From assembly GCA_948144175.1 (NCBI GenBank), contig CANXME010002068.1:3534001-3598000 (forward strand): a stretch of DNA of 64,000 nucleotides, read 5' to 3'. Both the position numbers and the translations under genes were made by a program. A model generated the notes under the pieces. It was not told the DNA's origin, did no database searches, and saw only the letters and a program-made list of their open reading frames with translations. Below, piece after piece: positions 28,196-41,200 of this stretch. The DNA is from Closterium sp. NIES-65. Lineage: Eukaryota; Streptophyta; Zygnematophyceae; Desmidiales; Closteriaceae. Each line of letters begins with the position of its first letter. The stretch's first letter is position 1.

Positions 28196-28474
28196 ATGAG
28201 TTGTGAAAGGAAAGAGTGCGCAGAACTCAATAATGCGGAACTGATTACAACGTCTCATAACACGAGGCCTAGGACTAATATAGCAAAGCTAGCTAGGCCG
28301 AGGTCGCGGGGTCGCGAGATGGTTGGGTGCAGGTTCGGGGTTTGGAAAACCCGAAGGCGACGCGGTGGTGGCTCGGAAGGCAAGGTCGGCGGACCGAGCC
28401 TGGTTTTTTGAAAACCGGAGTTGTACCCGTACAGTGTGACCCTGTAAGGAATCCGGAAAAATTCCTTACACTAC

Positions 28475-28524
28475 CCCCCCTCTTTAAGAAAGGTGGTGAA
28501 TATCCGAGACACCTCGGCGGGCCA
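28475..28524 (-). promoter_or_regulatory. Gyp-1 polypurine tract and last pol codons
   Basis: On the minus strand AAAGAGGGGGGGTAG runs straight into the LTR start TGTAAGG, a standard gypsy PPT. Upstream, the last Pol codons read ARRGVSDIHHLS then stop. They join residues DAYLA at 36009 onward once Cop-5 is removed. Confidence 0.82.
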
Positions 28525-28646
28525 TGTTACGAAGAATTGATTGCACTATGAAAGTTGGAGTACAAGTAGGAAACCCTAACTTTGTGTACCCCCTAAAGGC
28601 TAACCCACAAAAGCCTACGCAACAATAACACATATAGTGTTTGACA
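28525..28646 (-). repeat. Cop-5 3' LTR (122 bp)
   Basis: Minus strand TGTCAAACAC...TTCGTAACA. Contains TTAGGGTTTCC between GGGTACA and TGTACTC. Confidence 0.92.
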
Positions 28647-28876
28647 CACCCCCATAGGCAAAGTGGGGGAGAACAAGGGGTCACAAGACTTGTCAAGAAA
28701 GGCAAGCAAGCTCAGGGTGGATCACAACGTCACCACACATTCCGAGCACAAGCAAAGGGCCACAAGGCCATTTCACATGCAGAAGTATATATAAGTAGTA
28801 CAGACAGCAAGGGTGATCTCAACCTCGCAGAACAAACAGGCAGGAGAATATATAGGGATCACAGTACAACCAAAGC
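28647..28876 (-). promoter_or_regulatory. Cop-5 3' untranslated region and polypurine tract
   Basis: The shared CACTTTGCCTATGGGGG block adjoins the LTR, and GATCCACCCTGAGCTT (28707-28723) lies upstream of it, both on the minus strand. Confidence 0.75.
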
Positions 28877-31800
28877 CTAGAACAAGTGAGACAAAGTGGG
28901 CACTAGTCCCAACAAAGTACAGAAGCGCTGATGATCACCAGGCTGAAGTGCCTTGGTGAAAACATCAGCGGTGTTGGCCTGAGAGGCCACGTGGCGCACA
29001 CGAAGCTGACCACGCTGCTGAAGCTCACGAGCAAGGAAGTAACGGAGAGCAATGTGCTTCGTTCTGTGCTCCAGTCTGTGCTCCTGACACAAGGCAATGG
29101 CAGCCTTGTTGTCGACGTACAGCACTGGAGGAGAACTAGGCCGCTCTCCAAGGTCAGTCAGCAGGTAGGTGAGCCAGCGAAGCTCCTGGGCAGCCATGGC
29201 CGTGGCGTAGATCTCAGCCTCACAGCTGGAGCTGAGAACAGAAGAAGAGCGAGTAGAACGCCAAGAGACAGAGCCAGAGCCAAGGCTGAAGGTGTAACCC
29301 TGTGATGACCGCTGAGTAGCCGGGTCGTCAGCCCAAGAAGCGTCTGAGTGCCCAGTGAGAACAACTGAGCTCCCTCCTCCAAGCACGAGCCCCATGCCCG
29401 ATGTACTGCACAAGTAGCGCAATACCCTCTTTGCAGCATCCCAGTGCACCATTCGGTGACGACCAGGAGCCATGTAGCGAGTTAGAAGGCCAAGAGGGTA
29501 TGCTAGGTCAGGACGAGTGCAAGTTATCAGGTACATGAGGCAACCAACTAGCTCTGGGTAAGGACCACTCGACTCAACGGACTCATTCGAAGGCAGAGCT
29601 GAGAGCGAGTGACCTATAGCCAGAGGAGTGGCCTGTGCTGTGGACCAGGTGAAGCTGAAGCGCTGAAGGACCTGCTGCACCATGTGTGACAGAGTCAGAG
29701 TAATAGTGCGGCGTGCTCTGTCCCAGGTGATCTGCAAGCCAAGGTAGCTGCGCAGTTCACCCAGGTCTGTGCACGTGTGTCTCTTTTGCAGCTTGAACTT
29801 CACGTGGGCGAGAGACTCAGTGTCAGCTGTGGCAAAGACCAAGTCGTCGACGTACACGAGGATGTAGAACGGCGGCAGCGAAGTGTCGGTGCGTAGAAAC
29901 AGCGACGGGTCAGCAGTAGAAGGAGAGAACCCAAGTGCCGCAAGAGTAGACCTCAGTGTGTCGTGCCACTCACGTGGCGCCTAGCGGAGACTGTAGACCG
30001 GCCGGTAGAGGCTCCACTGGGTACCAGGAGGGAACGACCCAGTAAAGCCAGGAGGGCGGCGCAGCCAGATCTCCTCGTGCAGACTGCCCTGCAAGAAAGC
30101 TGTGCTGAAGTCCAGAGAGTGAGGTTCGTAGTCGCGCTGAGCAGCAACGTGCAATAGTACCCGAAGAGTGGTCATCTTCAGGGTGGGGGAGAAGGTCTGG
30201 AAGAAGTTTACTCCCTCTCGCTGACTGAAGCCTCGAGCAACGTAACGAGCCTTGAAGACAGGCGGAGAACCCGGCGGCCGCTTCACCCTGAAAATCCACA
30301 TGCCACCGATAATGTTCGCCCCAGATGGGGGAACCTCTTGGACGTAGGTGCATGTGGACTTCCAGGAAGCCATCTCTGCGTCCATGGCTGACTGCCACTT
30401 AGAGGAGTAGGGACCCTCGATCGCCTCAGCGTAAGATCGAGGAGTGGGGATGTCTGGTGCATCCGGGTCTCCCTCAGGGGCAACTAGCATGGACACGAGA
30501 TGGGGCGCAGCGGCTGCAAGACACTCAAGATCCTCCTGTCTGTCCTCAAGGACCTCCGTGCTAAGAGCACACTCACCCCCGACAGACGGAGGACGGACAG
30601 ACTCAGACTCAGCGACAAGACTGGCAGCGTAGTCTAGACGACATCGAGCAGCAAAGTCGACAAGCTCAGCAACTAGGGCAGACGCAGCAGCGGACTCAAA
30701 CGAAGGGTCAGTGACAGCTGTGGCCAGGAGACGCGTGACAGTAGGACTGGCAGCACGAAGAGAGTCAGACACAGGGTCAGCAAGAGCAGGAAGAGAGGAC
30801 TCAGGAGGAGACGGTAGAGGGACACGCTGTGGAGCAGTGGAGGGACGCAGTGACATCCGGTGTGTGCCAGGGACTGGTGGCAGACGCTCACGCGGAGTAC
30901 GGCGACTGGTGGAAGTAGCACGAACAGGGGACTGAGGATGGGACACAGGCGTCACGGGGAGAGACTCAGGCTGACGACGCTCTATGAGACCGCCTGTAGG
31001 ACCAGTGTAAGGAGAAGGACGAGGGAGTGGCGAGGCACGCGGTAGCTGTGACTACGACTGGACCGGCGGTGGACACTCTACAGAGGGAGGGGGACAAGGC
31101 GGAGGTGACTGACCAAGAACCTGCTGAAGGAGTGGAACAAAGTACGGCCGTGGCTGTGAGGTGCCCCCTGCAGCAGCAGAGAAGGCACCAGAACCTCCAG
31201 CAGCTCCAGCAGCACCCCCAGCACCTCCAACGCCTGGGTTTGCAGCACGAGCAGTAGCTCCAATGCCCGGGTCTGCAGCAAGAGCAGCAGCTCCAACGCC
31301 CGGGTCCGCAGCACCAGCAGCAGCTCCAACGCCTCGGTCCGCAGCACCTGCAGCAGCTCCAACGCCCGGGTCCGCAGCACCAGCAGCAGCTCCAACGCTC
31401 GGGTCCTCAGCACCAGCAGCAGCTCCAACGCCCGGGTCCTCAGCACCAGTAGCAGGGTCCGCGACACTAGGAGCGCCACTCCTGAGACTGCAGTGCCATG
31501 CGTACCACTCGCGAAGACGCTGGGGAGAGGGCAGCTCCCGCCTAGGAGAGGAAGCACGAGCACCAGCTCCAGTAGTACCCCTAGCTCCATTGGCAACTCT
31601 CCTGAGGCTGTAGTACTGTAAGTACCACTCACGCAGCTGCAATGAGGAGAGAGCTCCTCCAGGCGTAGCACTCCCAGGCTCAGCACCCTCAGACTTAGCA
31701 CCAGCAGGCTCTGTACTCCCAGGCTCAGTACCCCCAGACTCCGCACCCCCAGGCTCAGTACCCCCAGACTCTGCACCCCCAGGCTCAGCACCCCCAGACT

Positions 31801-34800
31801 CTGCACCCCCAGTCTCAGCACCCCGAGGAGGACTAGAGTCGACAGCTACCTCGACAGGCTCAACCGGGTCTACCTAGGACACACCTGAGGGAGCGGCACC
31901 CTGAGGGGGGAGGGGGTCTACTACAGCAGCACCTGGCGCGAGGAAGAGAGGCGGGGGAGGGAGCGGGGAAGTGCGGTAGGGGAAGAGGCGGTAGAAGGGT
32001 ACCGACTCGTCAAAGGTGACGTCTTGAGAGGCGAGGACACGGCGCGAGGCGGCGTGGTAAAACTGCCAACCAGACGCGTCCGGGACAAAGCCGAGGAAGA
32101 CACACGGAACAGCACGGGAAGAGAGCTTGTCCGCTGACGTATCGCGAACAAAAGCCCGAGATCCCTAGACCCGGAAACGCGACGCATCGCCAACCTCTCC
32201 CATCCAACGCAGTGTCGGGGAAGTCCTCGGCAAGGAGACACGAGGCCAGAGGTTGAGCTGATGCACAGCGTATTCGACTGCAAACGGCCACAGAAAGTGG
32301 GGGGCAGCCGCATGGATCAAGGAGGTACGAGCGACCTCCATGACCAAGCCAATGCGGCGCTCAGCAACCCCATTCTGCTGTGGAGAGGCCGGAAACGTGA
32401 ACGACTGGCGGATGCCGTGCTCCGCACACTAGGTTGCCAAGAGGTCGGAGGAGAACTCACCACCTTTGTCAGAGTGCAAGCGCAGGACAGGAAAGTCCGA
32501 GTGGAAATGCTCGCTGAGCTGGAGACGAGAAGCGCGGATCCAGGGGATCAAGACATCAGGGACCTCACCCTTGGTGCGCAAGGGGAAGACCGTGGTGTAG
32601 CGCGAGTAGTCATCAACAATTATCAGGAAGTACCTCTTCTGACCCTGACCACGGACGCGGGCTGGGCCCCACACGTCCATGTGGAGCGTCTGCAAGGGAG
32701 CAGGCATCGGGGGAAATGAGGAGTGAGGAGCGGCGAGCTGCCGCCCCTTGACACAGGGAAGATAGGAAGGAGCAGGTGAGGGTGGTAGGGGAGGGAGAAC
32801 CCTGGGAAGACCAGAGACAAGGTACCGTTTGTGCATTGCCCGAAGGCGCTGCACGGACGGGTGATGAAGGCGGTGGTGCCAGAGGACTGTCTCGTGCGCC
32901 AGAGAGCGGCACGAGCAGGGGGGCGACAGCTGACCTGATGCAGACGCAGCTACCTGAGGGGACTTAGTGGTCAGTGTGTACAGGTACGACCCCGGCTGCC
33001 GTGTGAAGGTCGCCAGGTGACGGCCCGTCCGAGCACACGTGCAGTGTGTCACGCGCTTGTAGGCACGGGTGAACTGGTAGACACCCCTGTCCTGGAGCGC
33101 ACTACCCGCCACCAAGTTCGTAGAGAACGAGGGGAGGTAGAGACTGGACAGTGTGCCCGACGGGACGGCCGGGCAGGGGAGGACAGTGGAGGAGGTCGCA
33201 AGGACTGGACCCCCAGAGGGGTCAGCGAGAGAGACTGCAACGGGCCGAGCAAGCTGCTCAAGAGCCGTGCGGTCACGAAAGAAACAGCGGGAGGCACCTG
33301 AGTCTAGTGTAAACGTGTGCAATGCCTCAGTCGACTCAGTACCAGGGGACGCAGACGCACCAGCACCTAGAGCAGCAGCCTCACCAGCACCTGGGGTAGT
33401 AGACACTCTAGCACCTAGAGCCGTAGCCTCACCGGGTCGAATGCCCGGGTCGGGCGGAACACTTAGGTACTGGGCACCCTCTCCACTAATAGACATCACA
33501 TACATGGTAGAAAGAATAGCATCAAAGTCTAGAGCAAAGATATCAATGTTTTGCTTCATGAGATCAGCCCAGCGGGGCAGCTCAGTGGCGTCAGGAAACT
33601 GAGTACGCCAAGCGTCGTGAAGGCGTGAGAAGCAGTGCTGCGTGGGGTGCGCCCTCCCACACGTCTGACCAGTGCGGTCACCAGTGCGGATGACGTACGT
33701 GCAGCTAATGCCACCATCCCCCCCGTGCCGAGTGTACCACTCACGGAGCTCTTGGGGCGACGGAGAGTGCTGTAGGCTATGGCCACCGCCAGTGCCTCCA
33801 CGACCACCAGCGCCGCCACCACCGCCTCGACCACCTCCTCCCCTGCCGCCGCCGCGTCCACCGCCACCCCCACCACCGCCCCCGCTCCTGCCACCGCCCC
33901 CGCCGTTGCTGCCACCACCCCCACCGCTGCCACTAGCTCCACCAGTCCCACCACCACCCCCACCGCTGCCACCACCCCCACCACCGCCTCCCCCGCCGTC
34001 ACCTCCGCCTCCCTTGCCCCCTTTTCCCTTGCCGCTGCGACGCCCGCCCGAGGCAGACGCGGCCCCGACCTTCTCAAAACCAAGGAGGTCGACAGCAGAA
34101 GCAGAGGCTACAGAGGGAAGAAGGGGGGAAGGGGAACACCCCTCAATGAAAGGGTGCGGGGGTCGCCACGAGAGGCACCTACAGTGACTATGCTAGCCTC
34201 AGTTGGAAGCAGTTCCTTCTCGAGGAGGGCAATGGTGAGCTCAGTGGGGCAGCGAGCTAGGAAGTGATCCTTGACAGCACGCAGCGTGTCAGGGAGGCGG
34301 GTGACTAGGTGGTAGAGAGTGAGCCAGAGCGGGGGAGGGTTCTTGGCAAGAAACTCATCGGGCATGGCGGCACGGAAGCGGGCCTCACTAGTACGGAGGT
34401 GAGTGATGAGGTCAGCGACTGTGTGGAACGAGGCCAGGTCGGGAAACAGGTAGGGGAGTGAGAGACGGCCTAGCGCGGCAGAGGCAGGTGAGGAGTAGCG
34501 GGCAACGACAGCGATGTACAGTGCCTGTGCAGTCTTGTGCTGGCCAAAGTGCTCGCGCTTGTCTATCGGCACGGAGTTGCGAATAGGGAAGCGAGCGTGG
34601 GCGTCACGAGTCTGCCACTGTGAGCGGGCAGTGCTGTCAGCAGTAGCAGCAGGAGCAGAAGCATGGCCTAGGGCGTGATCGTACAGTGAGATGTCCTCCT
34701 TGGCAGTGAGTTGTAGGAAAAGGTGTAGGTCATCTAGCCAGGTTTCGAACTTCACTGGGCGGCCCTCAGCATCGAAAGCTAGCACAGGAGGGCTAGCCAT
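28877..34800 (-). pseudogene. Cop-5 gag-pol pseudogene
   Basis: Gag begins at 34800 (MASPPVLAFDAEGRPVKF) and loses one C near 34150, shifting frame after 220 codons. The following frame (about 34150 to 32429) has poly-Gly, LREWYTRH, Cys box CTYVIRTG...CGRAHPTQHC, protease DSGAS, pre-integrase and the first two integrase Asp. It ends at TAG where sisters have TAC. Further in-frame stops are near 32167 (TGG to TAG), 31877 (CAG to TAG) and 29992 (CAG to TAG). The linker has two LREWY motifs and GVGAAAGAADP repeats. RT YVDD is at about 29855, and RNase H is complete to the stop at 28877. No large deletions: a full-length copy killed by point changes. Confidence 0.9.
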
Positions 34801-35836
34801 AGTAGTCGTAGGAGTAGCAGTAGAGTAGCAGTAGTAGCAGTAGGTGCACCCTCAAAACAGTAGGCAGTGCGACTCAGGTAGGGCGGCTCGGTTCAGTACG
34901 GGCGGCGCGGCTCGGTGCAGGTAGGGCGGCTCGGCTCGGGTAGGGCGGCGCGGCTGGGTTCGGGCGACGCGGCTCGGTTCGGGCTGGGCGGCTCGGGTCG
35001 GGCGGCTCGGTTCGGGCTGGGTGGCTCGGTTCGGGCTGCTCGGTTCGGGCGGCTCGTTCTGGCGGGGCCGTGGTGTCAGAATATGTTGTTTGTGTAGCCT
35101 GCAGTGGGGCTTTCAATAGTGAGTACAGCCCCGTAGGGTTTGCTATTTGTATCCTGCTGCTTGCTAGTTCCATCATTCCTTCTCAATTCTATTCCTGCAC
35201 ACAATCCTAGCTCGTACTTGGCGCCTCCTCGTTCTAGTCCTACTGTGGCCTAGGCTTCTAAGCCTAGGCCGTGCTCCTACTCTCTTTGACACGTGGGTGT
35301 CGCGGTGGGGTGCTAAGGGGCGGCGCTTGGGTTGAGGGGGCCGACGGGGCCGCTAAGAGGTGGGCGCGCGGGGGGCATACGGGGCCGACGGGGCCTCTAA
35401 GGGGGGTCGCGCACGGGGTCGACGGGGCCAGCGGGGCCGCTAAGGGGCGGCGCGTGGGGTCGACGGGGCCAGCGGGGCCGCTAGGGGGGCGGTACGTGGG
35501 GTCGACGGGGCCGACGGGGCCACTAGAAAGTGGGCGCGCGGGGTCGACGGGGCCAGCGGGGCCGCTAGGGGGGCGGTACGTGGGGTCGACGGGGCCGACG
35601 GGGCCACTAGGAAGTGGGCGCGCAGGGCAACCGGGGCCGACGGGGCCTCTAAGGGGCCTCTAGGGGGCCTCTAGGGGGCGGCTTGTGGGGTGGACGGGGC
35701 CTCTAAAGGGCAGCACGCGGGTCACTAAGGGCCTTAGGGGGCCGTGAAAACGAGGCGCACGAGGGCGCTAGTGGGGGAGGCGCTCGAGGGCGCTCCAACA
35801 GTAGGGCGCACGAGGGCGCTAGTAAGTAGCAGTAGT
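34801..35836 (-). repeat. Cop-5 leader repeats
   Basis: 34870-35070 holds GCGGCTCGGTTCGGGC units. Part of 35080-35200 resembles an LTR-like core (GTAGCCTGCAGTGGGG, TAGGGTTTGCTATTTGTATCC), perhaps a relic insertion. 35300-35720 repeats CGGGGCCGACGGGGCC(A/G)CTA units of about 60 bp. No supported gene. Confidence 0.75.
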
Positions 35837-35883
35837 GGTGGGCCCTAGGAATCGGTCCTAGCGGAGGACCTGCTCTGATTCCA
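35837..35883 (-). promoter_or_regulatory. Cop-5 PBS, hairpin and GGGCCC box
   Basis: Minus strand TGGAATCAGAGCAGG, hairpin GGTCCT CCGCT AGGACC, then CTAGGGCCCACC. The hairpin sequence differs from other copies but pairs the same way. Confidence 0.85.
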
Positions 35884-36008
35884 TGTTACAAAGAAGAAGT
35901 GATTGCACTATGGAAGTTGGAGTACAAGTAGGAAACCCTAACTTTGTGTACCCCCTAAAGGCTAACCCACTATAGCCTACACAACAATAACACATATAGT
36001 GTTTGACA
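35884..36008 (-). repeat. Cop-5 5' LTR (125 bp)
   Basis: Starts TGTCAAACAC and ends CTTTGTAACA on the minus strand. It matches the 3' LTR apart from a 3-bp indel and about five substitutions. Confidence 0.92.
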
Positions 36009-37935
36009 AGCCAGGTAAGCATCTACAACCGGATGTCCCACTAGCGGATCAACGGTGACATACGTGTCATCCTCGCTCGTGCGTTCCTTCCAGCAAAGCA
36101 GGAATTTCACTGAGCGGCCGGCGGCGGTTACGTCCACGTGATGGTTGAGATTCTTCCAAGGTTCCAGCGTGGGTTCCGCCACGGGGCGTGTGGTCGGTGC
36201 GAGAGTTGGCCGAGCGACAGCTGGCGACTGAGGCTGTTCGTAGTGACGAAGCAGACTGACGTGGAAAGCGTCATGGATTTTCCAGTCGTCGGGTAGCAGC
36301 AGCTTCGCGGTGACAGGTGTCACCATTTGGATGATACGTAATGGTCCCACGTATCAAGGCCGTAGTTTCGCCGGCTGCGGCAGGCGGAGATTCTTGGTGT
36401 CCAGAAGCACAACCTGCCTTGCGCGGAAGGGTAAGTTCCGTCGATGCTTGTCCGCCTGGCGACTGGCCGTGGTATTAGCCTTACGAATAAAATCAGCTGC
36501 TTTCGTACGGGCCGTCTGGAGTTCCGTGACAAACTGCTGCGATCGTAGTACCGCGTTGTCCACACTCATTGACGAGGGTACTACTGGATCTATCGCGTAA
36601 TTCAGGTAGAAGGGTGATTGCTTAGTCGTGGCCGAAGGGGCGTTGTTGTACGCGAATTCCAGCATCGGTAGTGAATCCTCCCACTTGCGAATGTCCGGGC
36701 AGTTGGTGCGAATCAATTGCTCCATGGTCTGATATGTCCGTTCCGTCTGTCCGTCGGTATGCGGGTGGTATGACGACGAAAATTGCAGGCGGGTACTGTA
36801 CTGTGCCCATGTGCACTGCCAGAACTTCGACGTAAATTTCGGATCTCGATCGCTGATGATCGCCGATGGTAACCCGTGTAGGCGTACGACGATACGACGA
36901 TGGAGATGAAGAGTTTCGCTGTATCTTCAGCTGTGATCGTCGTTCGGCATGGTGCGAAATGCGACATTTTCGTCAGGCGATCGACGACGACCATAACCGA
37001 GTCGTTGCTACTCGTGCCAGCTGGAAGTCCCGTGACGAAATCCATCATCACCTATTGCCACGGTCGTTCGGGTGGCGCGAGGGGTTGCAGCAGTCCGGGT
37101 GGCCTTTGTCGCGACGACTTCATTGCTTGGCAGGTCGGGCAAGTTGACACGTAGCGCTGCACATCGGTGGGAATGTCCGGCCAGAAATAATTCCGCTGCA
37201 ACATCTTCAATGTTTTGTCAATGCTGAAATGCCCGAAAAGGTTGGAGTCGTGGACCTCCTGCGTCAGCAACTCCCATAAAGGCTGGTATGCTCATACCCA
37301 AATCCGGTTCGTACCGGCTTTTAGGTAGTATTTGCCGTGCGGTGTGGCAGCCTGCTGTTGCGGGTTCCGAAAAAACCTGTCGATCTTGTAGCCATGGGTG
37401 AATAGTCCCATCAGCATCGGGTTGGTGTGGGCGATTAGTATCGCCGCGTTCTACATGGATGGTCGGGTGAGGGCGTCGGAGATGTTGTTGGCGCCTTTCT
37501 TGTACGTAATGGTGTACCGAAAATTGGACTCGCGGAAGTCCAACCACCGGATTTGTCGCGGGTTGAGTGTCGGTTGCGTGCGCATGTACTGTAGCGATTT
37601 GTGGTCGGTCCGAATTGTCACGTCGGCTCCCGTGAGGTAGCAGCGCCAGGTACGAAATGCGTGGACAATGGACCAGGTAGTTGCGCTCGGGTGGCTGCAT
37701 TTTGCGTGATTCGTAGGCGATGGGTTGCAGCCCGTTGCCAAACTCCTGTAGCAAGACGGCGCCGACGGTAAAATCGATGGTGTCCGTGACGACTTCGAAC
37801 GGTGAGATGGGTCGGCGAGGCAGAGGACCGGGGGCGAACCCAAAATGTTTTTGAATGCCTCAAAGGCGGACTGCTCCCTCTCCCCCCACCAAAAATGACT
37901 GTCGTGATGCAGCAGGTCGGTCAGCGGCTTGGTTA
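36009..37935 (-). pseudogene. Gyp-1 pol: RNase H, integrase, chromodomain-like tail
   Basis: From 37935 leftward: KPLTDLLHHDSHFWWGE (end of RT connection), RNase H with frameshifts ending in YKKGANNISDALTRPS, an integrase zinc region HFSIDKTLKMLQRNYFWPDI with CPTCQAMK, and integrase core with MMDFVTGLP and VDRLTKMSHFAPC. Next come LEFAYNNAPSATTKQSPFYL and the C-terminal KIHDAFHVSLLRHYE with a chromodomain-like segment (SVKFLLCWKERT). These are standard Ty3/gypsy order. Several frame changes and stops (near 37640, 37050, 36800, 36350) rule out function. It is continuous with 45336 across Cop-6 and with 28524 across Cop-5. Confidence 0.88.
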
Positions 37936-38067
37936 TGACGAGAAGTGAGAATGGAATGAATGAACTATGAAACAGTTGGGTACAAGTACTATCCCTCATT
38001 GGGTTGTACCCTTTATAGGCTACCCCACTACACACTACACAAATGTATAAGCTATAATGTTCTGACA
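37936..38067 (-). repeat. Cop-6 3' LTR (132 bp)
   Basis: Minus strand TGTCAGAACATT...TTCTCGTCA. Has GGGTACAACCC...TTGTACCC. Confidence 0.92.
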
Positions 38068-38262
38068 CACCCCCATACGCAAAGTGGGGGAGAACAAGTG
38101 GTCACAAGACCAGTCAAGCAAAGCAAGCTCAGGGTGGATCACAAAGTCATCACACAGTCCGAGCACAAGAGTAAGGCCACAAGGCCAGTTCACATGCAAG
38201 GTCATATATATCAAGGTAAAACAAGCAAGGGCAGGTATAGAAAGAAGACAGTACAAACAAGA
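38068..38262 (-). promoter_or_regulatory. Cop-6 3' untranslated region and polypurine tract
   Basis: CACTTTGCGTATGGGGG next to the LTR (one change from the shared block) and GATCCACCCTGAGCTTG at 38124-38140, minus strand. Confidence 0.75.
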
Positions 38263-41200
38263 TCAATAAGTGAGCAAGTGAGGCCAGGTAGGCACAAGAC
38301 CTAGCACAATACAGAAGCGCTGATGATCACAAGGCGGAAGGGCCTTGGTGAAGATATCAGCAGTGTTGGCCTCAGAGGTCACGTAGGTGAGGCGGAGCTG
38401 ACCACACTGCTGCAGCTCACGAGCCAGGAAGTAGCGGAGAGCAATGTGCTTCGTTCTGTGCTCCAGCCTGTGCTCCCGACACAAGGCCAGCATGGCCTTG
38501 TTGTCTACGTACAGAACTAGAGGAGAACGAGGCGGCTCTCCTAGGTCAGTCAGCAGGTAGGTGAGCCACCGTAGCTCCTGTGCAGCCATGGCCCCTGCGT
38601 AGATCTCAGCCTCACAGCTAGAGCCGAGAACAGAGGACGAGCGGGTAGACCGCCACGAAACAGAGCCGGAGCCAAGGCTGAAGGTGTAACCCTATGACGA
38701 CCGCTGCGTAGCCTGGTCATCAGCCCAAGAAGCGTCAGCGTGACCTGTGAGGACTACTCGACGTCACCCTCCAAGCACTGGCCCCATGCCCAACGTACTG
38801 CACACGTAGCGCAACACCCTCTTCGCTGCAGCCATGTGCTCTGGTCTGTGTCTCCCAGGAGCAACATAGCGTGCCAAGATGCTAAGAGGGTATGCAAGGT
38901 CAGGTCGTGTGCAGGTCATCAGGTACATGAGGCACCCAACAAGCTCTGGGTACAGGCCACTCGACTCTACGGACTCATCTGAAGGCAGAGCTGAGAGCGA
39001 GTGGCGAGTAGACAGAGGAGTGGCCTCAGGCGAGGAGTACGTGAAGCCGAAGCGCGGAAGGACCTGCTGCACCATGTGTGACTGAGTCAGGGTAATGGTG
39101 CGCTGTGCTCCGTCCCAGGTGATCTGCAAGCCAAGGCAGCTGCGCAGTTCACCCAGGTCTGTGCACGTGTGTCTCTTCTGCAACTCGGACTTCACGTGGG
39201 CGAGTCCAGCAGTGTCAGCAGCGGCAAAGACCAAGTCGTCGACGTACACAAGGATATAGAATGGCGGCAGCGAAGTGTCGGTGCGCAGAAACAGCGACGG
39301 GTCAGCAGTAGAAGGAGCAAACCCAAGAGCCGCAAGTGTAGTTCTAAGTGTGTCGTGCCACTCACAGGGCGCCTGGCGGAGACCGTAGACTGGCCTCCAG
39401 AGGCTCCACTGGGAACCAGGAGGAAACGACCCAGTGAAGCCAGGAGGGCGGCGCAGCCAGATCTCCTTGTGCAGGCTGCCCTGTAGGAAAGCTGTGCTGA
39501 AGTCAAGAGAGTGAAGCTCGTAGTCGCGCTGAGCTGCTATATGCAGTAGCACCCGAAGAGTGGTCGTCTTCGGGGTGGGAGAGAAGGTATGAAAGTAGTC
39601 AACTCCCTGCCCCTTACTGAAGCCTCGAGCCACATAATGCGCCTTGAAGACAGGCGGAGAGCTCGGCGGGCGCTTCACCCTGAAAATCCACGTCCCACTG
39701 ACGATGTTCGCCCCAGGTGGGGGAACCTCGTCAACGTAGGTGCCTGTGGACTTCCAGGAAGCCATATCTTCGTCCATGACCGACTGCCACTGAGAGGAGT
39801 AGGGACCCTCGATCGCCTCAGCGTACGATCGAGGAGTCGGGATGTCTGGTGCATCCGGGTCTCCCTCGAGGGCAATCACTGTGGACACGAGATGGGGCAA
39901 AGCAGCAGCAAAGCACTGGAACTCCTCCTGCGTGTCCTCAACAACGTCCGTGCTAAGAGCACACTCACCCTCGACGGACAGAGGTACGACAGACTCAGAC
40001 TCAGCAACGAGACTGGCAGCGTAGTCCAGACGACAACGAGCAGCGAAGTCAACGAGCTCAGCAACTAGAGCACACGCAGCAGTGGACTCAAAGGAAGGGT
40101 TAGTGACAAGAGTAGCAAGTAGGTGCGTGACCAAAGGACTAGCAGCACGAAGGGAGTGAGACTCCGGGTCAGCAAGAGAAGGAAGAGAGGACTTTGGAGG
40201 AGATGGCAAAGGGACACGCAGAGGATCAGTGGACAGACGCAGTGCCATCTGGTGTGTGCTGGGGACCGCAGGAGGACGCGGACGCGCAACACGACGACTA
40301 TTGCGAGCAGCACAAACAGGCGACGCAGGACGAGACGCAGGCTCACGACGCTCAGCAAGACCTCCATTAGGACCAGTGTAGGGAGAAGGAACAGGTAGCG
40401 GGGAGGCAGGCTGTAACTGTGATTGCGACTGGATTGGCTACGAACAATCTAAGGGAGGAGCAGGACCAGGAGGGGGGGGGGGACCAAGAACCTGCTCCAT
40501 GAGCGGAACGAAGTACGGCCTCGGCCGCTCAGCGCCTCCAGAGCCAGCAAGGACGAATCCAGTACCCCCAGCGGCTGCACCAGCGCCAGCAGAACCTCCA
40601 GCTCCAACAGCGCCAACTCCAGCACCCTCAGAAGCAAAAGCGCCAGCACCACCGCCAGCGCCAACACCCCTAGCAGCTCCAGCTCCAACGGCACCAGAAC
40701 CAGTAGAACCGCCAGCTTCAGCAGCCTCAGCAGCACCCCCAGACGCACCAGCACCAGTAGAAACACCAGCGCCAACACCCCCAGCAGCTCCAGTAGCTCC
40801 AGCAGCACCCCCGGACTCAGCAGCTCGTCTCCAACGGCGGGCGAACCACTCGCGCAACTCCTGTGGAGAGAGCGGCTCCCGCCTCGACGAAGCACCGCCA
40901 GCGGCCACACGAGCAGACCCAGCACCCCCAGGCTCAGCACCCCCAGGCTCAGCACCCCCAGTCTCAGCACCCCCAGACTCAGCACCCCCAGACCCGGCAC
41001 CCGCAGGCTCAGCACCTCTAGCAGCACCAGAGTCAACAGCTTCCTCGACAGGCTCGACTACGTCTACCTGGGACACACCGAACGGGGCAGGACCCTGAGG
41101 GGGGAGGGGGTCGACCTGGGTAGCACCTGGCACAAGGAATAGCGGCAGCGGGGGGAGGGGCGCAGTGCGGTAGGGGAAGAGACGGTAGTAAGGCACCGAC

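Larger units (their letters stand above)
13893..28474 (-). repeat. Gyp-1 3' LTR, split by Cop-3 (13893-13901 plus 28201-28474)
   Basis: Removing Cop-3 and one ATGAG copy leaves 283 bp that read TGTAAGGAAT...CTCATAACA on the minus strand. The stretch 28284-28474 is nearly identical to 49091-49270, the surviving part of the 5' LTR. The polypurine tract adjoins at 28475. Confidence 0.85.
28525..36008 (-). mobile_element. Cop-5: Ty1/copia element in Gyp-1 pol
   Basis: 3' LTR 28525-28646 (122 bp) and 5' LTR 35884-36008 (125 bp). They differ by a 3-bp indel and several substitutions, so it is older than Cop-3 and Cop-4. Flanks on the minus strand are TGGCT (36009-36013) and TGGCC (28520-28524), a target duplication with one later change. 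It splits the Gyp-1 chromodomain tail. Gag is the B type, as in Cop-4. Confidence 0.93.
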